A program made the position numbers and the translations under genes. Below are positions 57,735 through 64,000 of a DNA stretch of 64,000 nt, piece after piece (the stretch's first letter is position 1; each line of letters starts with the position of its first letter). The notes below the pieces were generated by a model, which saw only the letters and a list, made by a program, of their open reading frames with translations, did no database searches and was not told the origin of the DNA. This DNA comes from Annona cherimola (Eukaryota > Streptophyta > Magnoliopsida > Magnoliales > Annonaceae): contig CM059972.1 in NCBI GenBank assembly GCA_030490835.1, positions 38,295,452 through 38,359,451 of the forward strand, written 5' to 3'.

Positions 57735-60700
57735 TGTGAAACCCTAACCAATGTAGAACCCATATGTATGCATTAATCATGTATATGATAATTATATGTG
57801 AATTATTGAATTATGAAGGTTTTATGTGATTTTGCTAATTATTGCAAATAGGGTTATGGATTAGCAATAATGATGTGATTAATCATTTTGAGCTAAAATG
57901 AGAGAATGGGATTAAAGCACATTTTTGTTGATTCAAATGTGAAAATACATTTAGGAAAATTGTTGAGCTAATTATTTAATATGAATTATGAGCATTTATG
58001 TGACAATTGTTGAATTAAGTGGAAAAAACATTGAAAAATTCATAACTCAACACCTGTAAGGCCGATTCAAGTGAAATTTGAAGTGGAAATTAATGATGTT
58101 GGGCTTGGTATTATGAAATTAATGGGTTATGAAAATTCTTGATGAAATGAGAGTTATGATTTATTGATCATATTTCAATTTCAACCGTTAACTTTAAATG
58201 GCTATAACGGGAGCTAGGAAAATCGGATTTAGACGAAATTTGAAACGGTTGAATGAAATTATGAGATGTTTATTTTGGATGGCTTAGATTAAGCTTGAAA
58301 TTTTGGGAAAATACTTGCATTGAAAAAGGTGAGCTTGGTTGACTAATGCACCTCAAGAGTACTTTACATTTAATGATAGAGTACAATGCATAATTGCATG
58401 AATTTAATGGGATTTGACGTGTCAAGTGCAGCCCATTTTTAAGGCATTTTATGCATTAAAATAAAATGCAAATATCCACAGAAAATCCAGAAATGGATAC
58501 ACCCTATGATGGAGCTACAAAATGCTCAAAAGAGAGCATAGGCTATGTGGCAACAAAGGACGTCCAAGGGGGCTGCCAAGCTGGTTATTTTTGAATTTTT
58601 AATTTTTAAAATATGCATATATGCAGCTGAGATGCATGTACATAGGATATGCATCCAATGATGAAGATTTTCAGCAATAAAAAATTGGAAAATGCAGATG
58701 CATGCAGCTGAAAACGAGGACAACATAGGGGAACTTGGACGTGTATAATGAGCAGCTATGGCTGCCATTTTGATAATTTTTTTAACACCAAATTAATACA
58801 TGAATTAAAGGGTAATTAAGTGAATTTACTCTTAAATTAGGGTTGAAAAAAAAATAAAAAATGGCTAGAAAAATGGGCAGCAAAGGACGTGACTGGATGG
58901 GCAGCTTGAACGGTCATGATGCAAAGCAATTTTGTGATTTTTGAAAAATGGTAAAAACCCATGTTTACATGGAATCTGCCAGCACATGAAGGCGATAAGG
59001 AAGCAATTTAATGTGTCGAAAATTGCCCAAATTGTGGGGTCCACAGCTGGAAAAAAATCCAGCTATAGGCCATGCACGTCAATTGAGAGAAGAAGTTGGA
59101 AAGTTGGCTAAGTGTGGGATTTTTCACCCCAAAGCCATAGCAGCAGCTCACGTCCATTTTACCCAGCCAAGGAAGAAGGAAAAATAAGAAAAAAAAGAGA
59201 ATTTGTGGAGGAAACCATCTCCAAGTGCTAGGGTTTGATTTAGCACAAATTCAAGTAAGTACATGTGTTGTTTGAGTTGGTTATTTTGAGTTTTTAAACT
59301 CCAAAATGGGAATATGGAAGGGATGGTTAAAGAATCTGTAAAATGATGATTTATCATGCTTTTTATTGAATATCGAATGGGTATTAAGTTTCATGTATGA
59401 ATTTTTATATTTAAGTTGATGAAAGTGAAGTTTTGCATGTGTATTAAGTGGAAAATCCAAGATGATAAACCCTGAATTTTCATAACAAGTTTCTGTTTTG
59501 GTTTGATGATATTATTAGGTTATGAATCATGTATTTATGCAAAACATATATTGGTTTATGTTTAAATGATGAGTTTTTGAAGTTATGGAATGCAAAGTGA
59601 TAGTGATGACCTAATTCTCATGTTTCTATGCTAAAAATGCTATGGAAATAAGTTTACATTCTTTGTGAATGTTATGTAGGGTAAAATACCCTAGGTTTAA
59701 GGTGTTATGTATGCCCAAAAATATTTGGGAAAAGAAGCCCTAAAACTGATTTTTATAGATTTTATGAAAATGTGTCAAACCGATGTGAAACGGGACTCAA
59801 AACGTGTAGGCAACTTGCTGTTTTGAGAAATGATAATTCATGAATGTTATATATGTGTTCAATCCCTAAAACTTTATTAGGAAAAATGGATTTATTTTCT
59901 GGAATTTAGGAATTTTATGATTACTTAGGGTTATGTGTCAAAAGACACGTTAAATGAGTGAAAAACGGGTTCCAAACTTGCTGTTTTGGAAACCTATGTT
60001 GAATGGATTTAAATCCCATGAAAATACCCTAAATGCAGTGGTAATTAAGGGTAATTAACCTGCTGAAATATGGACTAAGTTTCTGCTTTATAAATTTTAA
60101 GAAATATTTTATGTACATGTTGCCAAACGGGCATATGTGAATGGATAAATGTGTATAAGTGATGAATGACTTGTGCAAAGTGATTTTGTGCAAAAATGAA
60201 TAAAAATCAGATGAATTACATGATTATATATCTGTTTAAGATTTTATGATATTAATTCCAAAATTTTAGACTTGATTTATGTACATAGAAGAAACACCCA
60301 TGCGTGAATTTTAGAAAAAATGGATAAATGGCAAATTGAGGTTAATGAACCTATGCATGATGATTATTAAATGAATTTTGTGAGACTGAAATGAATACCC
60401 TACTTATGGGGTTATATATGTTATGATATGTGGTAGCCGATGAAATGTGCAAAATGTGCTATATATGTGCATAATGACTTATGACGTCAAATAAATGATA
60501 TATGTGAGTGGAATGGGTTGGAAAACTAAATGAAATATGAGAAAAAGAAATATATGAAAAAAATATTATTCTCATTTAGGCAAAGGCAAAGAAAAAGTGG
60601 AAGTGGAAAGCTAAGAGACAAAAGTAAGCAAGCAAATTTTCTAAAGGATTTTTGCTTTTCTAAATTATTTACATAAATGCAATTTTTTCTCTAACTTATT

Positions 60701-61694
60701 CGATGAAATTGCGAAAATTATTTCTAATGGGTTTAAGGATGGCCATCCCTTTGCAAAATGGTATTGAAATGATATTTTACTTCAAATTCAATATTATGAA
60801 AATTTTCTTTGATAAATGCTTTGGAAAAATGATGTGATTTTATGTTTCTGATTGAAAAATCATGCTAGCATGTTAAAGATTGATTTATGCAAAAGTTCAT
60901 GTGCACAGGATACTAGGTCCACTTGAAGGGTATAAGTGGACCGATTGTCCCCCCGTGGTGTGGCCAAGTCGCTTTAAACAGGCCCTAGGCCGGCGGGGCC
61001 CTCTCTGAAATGAGAGTTAACATGATGGATGGTCGCCTGGCTAGCTTCCATCCTAAGGGGAAAATGGTATATATGTTCATGTTTTCATATGACATTATGC
61101 ATATGGTACCCATGATGGGTACAAGATTCATGTTTTCAAGGTATACTTTTAAACAAGGTATAAGTTGCTTTCCAATATGATTTCAAATGTAAAATTTTGC
61201 CTGAGATGATTTGCCTGTAAAATGCAAATAGCTTGCTTATTGAGTTTCGACTCACGATTTTGTTTTCCAAACCCAAAGACAGGTGAAGGACAGGACATGG
61301 CGAAGGAGTAAAAACAAGCTTAAGGAAACAATGGAGAAACTTTAGAATTTTTATGTTATGAAAACTCATGTGAAATAATTGTAAATTATATGAAGTGTTT
61401 TATATTTACGTTGATGATGTATATATGTTGTGACACCTGATTTAGGAAAGTGTTGAGATGTTGCTTGAACATCATACTTGTATGTGATGAATGGATTTGA
61501 AATGACTTAGATATGCCTGAGTTAAAAATATGAGGATTTGAACTGTTATATGAACTTCTATATGATCATAATTAATGGGATAAATATCCGATAAGACCTG
61601 CCGTGTGACAGGGCAACAATCCTGATCACGTTTACCAATCAATACGATCCCGAGGTAAGGCTCAGGATGTGACGCTCAGGTTTGCGGTGCCACA
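57735..61694 (+). mobile_element. Tekay-like 3' LTR
   Basis: 3,960 bp, uninterrupted, TGTGAAACCCTAACC...GCGGTGCCACA. It matches the 5' LTR throughout with scattered substitutions and small indels. It gives the intact reference for the copia insertion target (57788). It contains the donor-like CAA|GTAAGT at 59255, the exon-like block 60580-60623 and the conserved fold 60989-61041. Confidence 0.95.
60989..61041 (+). other. Conserved bipartite RNA-like fold (Tekay-like 3' LTR)
   Basis: Same position as in the 5' LTR. The inner hairpin CTCTC-TGAAAT-GAGAG is at 61001-61016. The outer helix is GCCGGCGG with TCGCCTGGC, where the fourth pair has become G-U instead of A-U. Confidence 0.6.
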
Positions 61695-62337
61695 ATGTGA
61701 CTTATATACGATTAAATGAAAATTTTGGATGATTTTAGGATTTTATGATATTTTGCAATTAGGGTTTAATTAAGAAGGGTGATTAAAAATTTAATCGCCG
61801 GAGCCCAATATGAGTCAAGGTGACTAAAGGGGCATAATGATGATTAAAACATGCTAATGTGGCATGAATGTTTAGTTTAATTTTCATGATTTAATTAATG
61901 AAGGTTAAAATGGAAATTGTGGAATTATGTTAGAAAACACTAGAAAATTCATAACTCAACGCCTGTAAGGCGGATTCTAGTGAAATTTGAAATGGAAGTT
62001 GATGATGTTGGGCTTGGTATTATGAGATTATTGGATTATGAAAATCCTTGATGAAGTTAGATTAATGATTTATTGATCACGTCTCAATTTCAACTGTTAA
62101 TTTCAAACGGCTATAACTTGAGCTAGGAAAATCGGATTGAGATGAAATTTGAAACAGTTAAATTAAAATTATGAGATTAAAATTTTGGAAGGTTTGGATT
62201 AAGAAAATCATGTTGGGAGAATATCTGAATTGGAAAAGGTGAGTATGGTTGACTTTTGCACCTCAAAGGTACCATGTATTAAATGCTAGAGTACATGGCT
62301 TAAATGTAATTTTTAATGAACCAAATAGGTGTCAAAT
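61695..62337 (+). mobile_element. B'-type LTR, continuation
   Basis: It begins with the second ATGTG duplication and continues the LTR from 45847, with the shared GATTAAAAATTTAATC block and the paired motifs around AACGCCTGTAAGGCGG (about 61957) and CTATAACTTGAGCTAGG (about 62111). It ends at 62337 where a D-type LTR starts. Confidence 0.82.
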
Positions 62338-63131
62338 TGTGGAACCCTGATCTTTGAGACGTGTACAAAACCCTAGGATTGTAAACCCTAGGTAATATAT
62401 TTGAGAAATATATATTGATGGATATGAAATATATGGAAATGAAGGTTAAAATACTTATGCAGGAAATTTGGATGAATAGTGCACGTGAATAGTGAAATGT
62501 GAATAGTAAACGTGGGATTAAGGAAATATGTTAAGTTAATCACTTTGGATTAACTTAATCATAAAAGACGAAAAAGGAAGCTTCCCACTACAAGACAAAA
62601 ATGTTTTTTTGGATTAAAATATGAATTTTCGGATTTTTAATTGATTTTTGAAGAAAATGAAGAATTCATATCTTGCAATCCGGACATCGGATCAAGATGA
62701 AATTTTTTATGGGTGGCCAAGATATGATGATGGATATGATGAATGGTCCAAGATTAATCAAAGATCATGAATTAAGGGTCAAGATTAAATGTCATTTGAA
62801 AATGGAAAAAGTAACTTTACTTTTTCATTAATGGCGTTTGACTTGGATTAATTTTAATTAAATAAAATTAATGCAAAGCCTGCTATTGCTCCTGTAGCAT
62901 GGACTTTTGGGGCATGATCCAATGACCCATGATCATCCTCATCAAAGATCAATGGCTAGAATTAATTTAGCCTAAATTAATTAATTTTAAAAAAATAAAA
63001 AAATAGGTAAAAATGCTGCAATAGGGCTGCACAATGCTCCATGCACCTTTTAAAATTAGAAACAAATACATTTGCAAATTTACACCTCAAGCAAGAGGGG
63101 GTGAATTGCAAATATGTGAAAAATCAAAAAG

Positions 63132-63140
63132 TATAAATAG
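63132..63140 (+). promoter_or_regulatory. TATA box of D-type LTR
   Basis: TATAAATAG followed by GGGGCAGGGG, about 150 bp upstream of the 5' splice-site-like GTAAGC at 63284. Together with the purine-rich stretch between them it looks like a promoter and leader. Confidence 0.65.
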
Positions 63141-63731
63141 GGGGCAGGGGTGGACGTCCAAAGGCACTCCAAGCTTGAGCAATTCAAGCATTCCCACCCC
63201 CAAAACACGTTTTGGCCATAGAGAGAAAGGAGAGAAGGAAGGAAAGAGAAAATGGGAAGGAAATGAGAAGTTCTCTACTTGAGGTAAGCAATTTCTTCCC
63301 AAATTTATTTTGGATGTTAAGTAGGGTAAAATCATGCTTAGATAATGCCTAAGCATGAGAAAATAAGTAAATTTACAATGCTTAATTGGAATCATACCGG
63401 AACATCGAAAATTTGGAGCAAAGATAGAGCATTCGGGGAAATCATGTATGATATGTGGAAATAATGCTCCAAATTTGATAAATGATGATTTGGGATGTAT
63501 GAATATGATAAATATGATGTTGGAATGATGATATATTAATTTCATGATTTTTGGAATTAAGGATTATGCTTAAGTGAATTTATGATGATTTTTAGTAGAT
63601 GGAAAAAATGATTTTTTTCGTCGAGTAAATGATGATAAAATTAAAATGTATGAAATGTCCTATGATATACTGGGCATAAGGTATGTCATGGTATTTTTTA
63701 TTTTTGGAAAAAATATCAATTTTTGGAACCC

Positions 63732-63835
63732 AGGAACAGTAACCACGTCTCTGTGAACAGTAACCTCGGATGAACATTAACGTAAACAGTAATTGCTACA
63801 GTGCCATGAACAGTAATTATGAACAGTAAACAGCG
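63732..63835 (+). repeat. AACAGTAA motif cluster
   Basis: GAACAGTAA or a close variant occurs about six times in 100 bp. Related GTGAATAGTGAA and GTGAATAGTAAA lie at about 62478-62510. The function is unknown. Confidence 0.7.
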
Positions 63836-64000
63836 TGATTTGGGGAAAAAATTGAGATTTATTTTTATATTTTATGAGGATATATGGATGGCATTTTTAA
63901 AGAATTTATGGATAAAAATCCATATAAATGAGTAATGACCAAGTATCTTTATAAGATTAACCTCTATGGGAATGAGGTAATGAATAGTTATAAAGCAAGC

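Larger units (their letters stand above)
45848..61694 (+). mobile_element. Complete Tekay-like Ty3/gypsy chromovirus, decayed
   Basis: The 15.8 kb element (14.3 kb without a nested solo LTR) is flanked by perfect ATGTG duplications (45843-45847 and 61695-61699). LTRs start TGTGAAACCCTAACC and are about 4 kb each. The interior (51392-57734) has a tRNA-Met primer-binding site, an unrecognised reading frame, gag, protease, reverse transcriptase, RNase H, integrase with a chromodomain-like tail, and a polypurine tract. Long LTRs plus the chromodomain position point to the Tekay/Del lineage. Many stops and several frameshifts make it inactive. Confidence 0.94.
62338..64000 (+). mobile_element. D-type LTR, 5' part (runs off the window)
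   Basis: It starts TGTGGAACCCTGATC inside the B'-type LTR after CAAAT (62333-62337). It has a strong TATA box (63132), a purine-rich leader (about 63215-63280), a donor-like GAG|GTAAGC at 63284 and a cluster of AACAGTAA motifs (63732-63835). The shared CATATCTTGCAATCCGG...GATGAAATTT motif lies near 62670. Open frames (for example 63087-63545 on the minus strand) show no conserved domain. Confidence 0.72.

Noticed and set aside
63087..63545. Minus-strand open frame of 152 codons near the right end
   Set aside because: It covers the TATA box and purine-rich leader of the D-type LTR in antisense and shows only low-complexity hydrophobic sequence.

Overview
This 64 kb window is gene-poor plant nuclear heterochromatin. 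I can support no host gene in it. Nearly every base can be assigned to LTR retrotransposons that inserted into one another. Two things identify a plant: Ty3/gypsy chromovirus (Tekay/Del-type) and Ty1/copia (probably SIRE/Maximus-type) polyproteins, and primer-binding sites of the form TGGTATCAGAGC, which is complementary to the 3' end of plant initiator tRNA-Met. The species cannot be named from the sequence.

Layout. The oldest layer is an antisense 'A-type' gypsy LTR remnant (42235-43199). A large element, E1, sits in it. E1 has a 5' LTR (225-3541 plus 13065-14277), a 2.07 kb interior with only a gag remnant (14278-16347), and a 3' LTR (16348-19442, 26397-28249, 41407-42234). E1's LTRs were later hit by an antisense B'-type LTR (1-224), an antisense solo A-type LTR (3542-13064, target duplication TGCAT) that carries a solo B-type LTR (5384-9269), a sense solo A-type LTR (19443-26396, CAAGT) that carries a different solo LTR (24778-26362, GTAAG), and a complete copia element (28250-41406, AAAAA) whose gag is split by another solo gypsy LTR, type F (30328-34915, AAAGG). 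On the right, a C-type LTR fragment (43200-45793) is interrupted by a B'-type LTR (45794-45847 and 61695-62337). That LTR is interrupted by a complete Tekay-like element (45848-61694, ATGTG), whose 5' LTR holds an antisense solo copia LTR (45906-47459, ATAAT). A D-type LTR begins at 62338 and runs off the window.

Both complete elements have broken coding regions. Most premature stops are TAG, TAA or TGA at places where C-to-T or G-to-A changes explain them, as expected for heavily methylated DNA. Neither element can make its proteins as it stands.

The most interesting material is in the very long LTRs (about 3.9-5.8 kb) and just downstream of one of them. (1) The Tekay-like element has an extra reading frame of about 263 codons between the 5' LTR and gag, which I do not recognise. 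(2) The LTRs carry arrays of small hairpins that keep their pairing while the sequence changes. One is a five-member array with UNCG-class tetraloops. A second is an array of about ten GGACAT/ATGTCC hairpins. (3) A bipartite RNA-like fold near the LTR 3' end is shared by three LTR families with compensatory and wobble changes. (4) A TATA box, a purine-rich leader, a 5' splice site and two 31-48 nt exon-like blocks bounded by AG and GT recur in the same order in several families, which suggests a spliced leader. (5) The interior of E1 contains a 37-nt copy of the 5' half of initiator tRNA-Met. All functional statements about these are inference from sequence alone.
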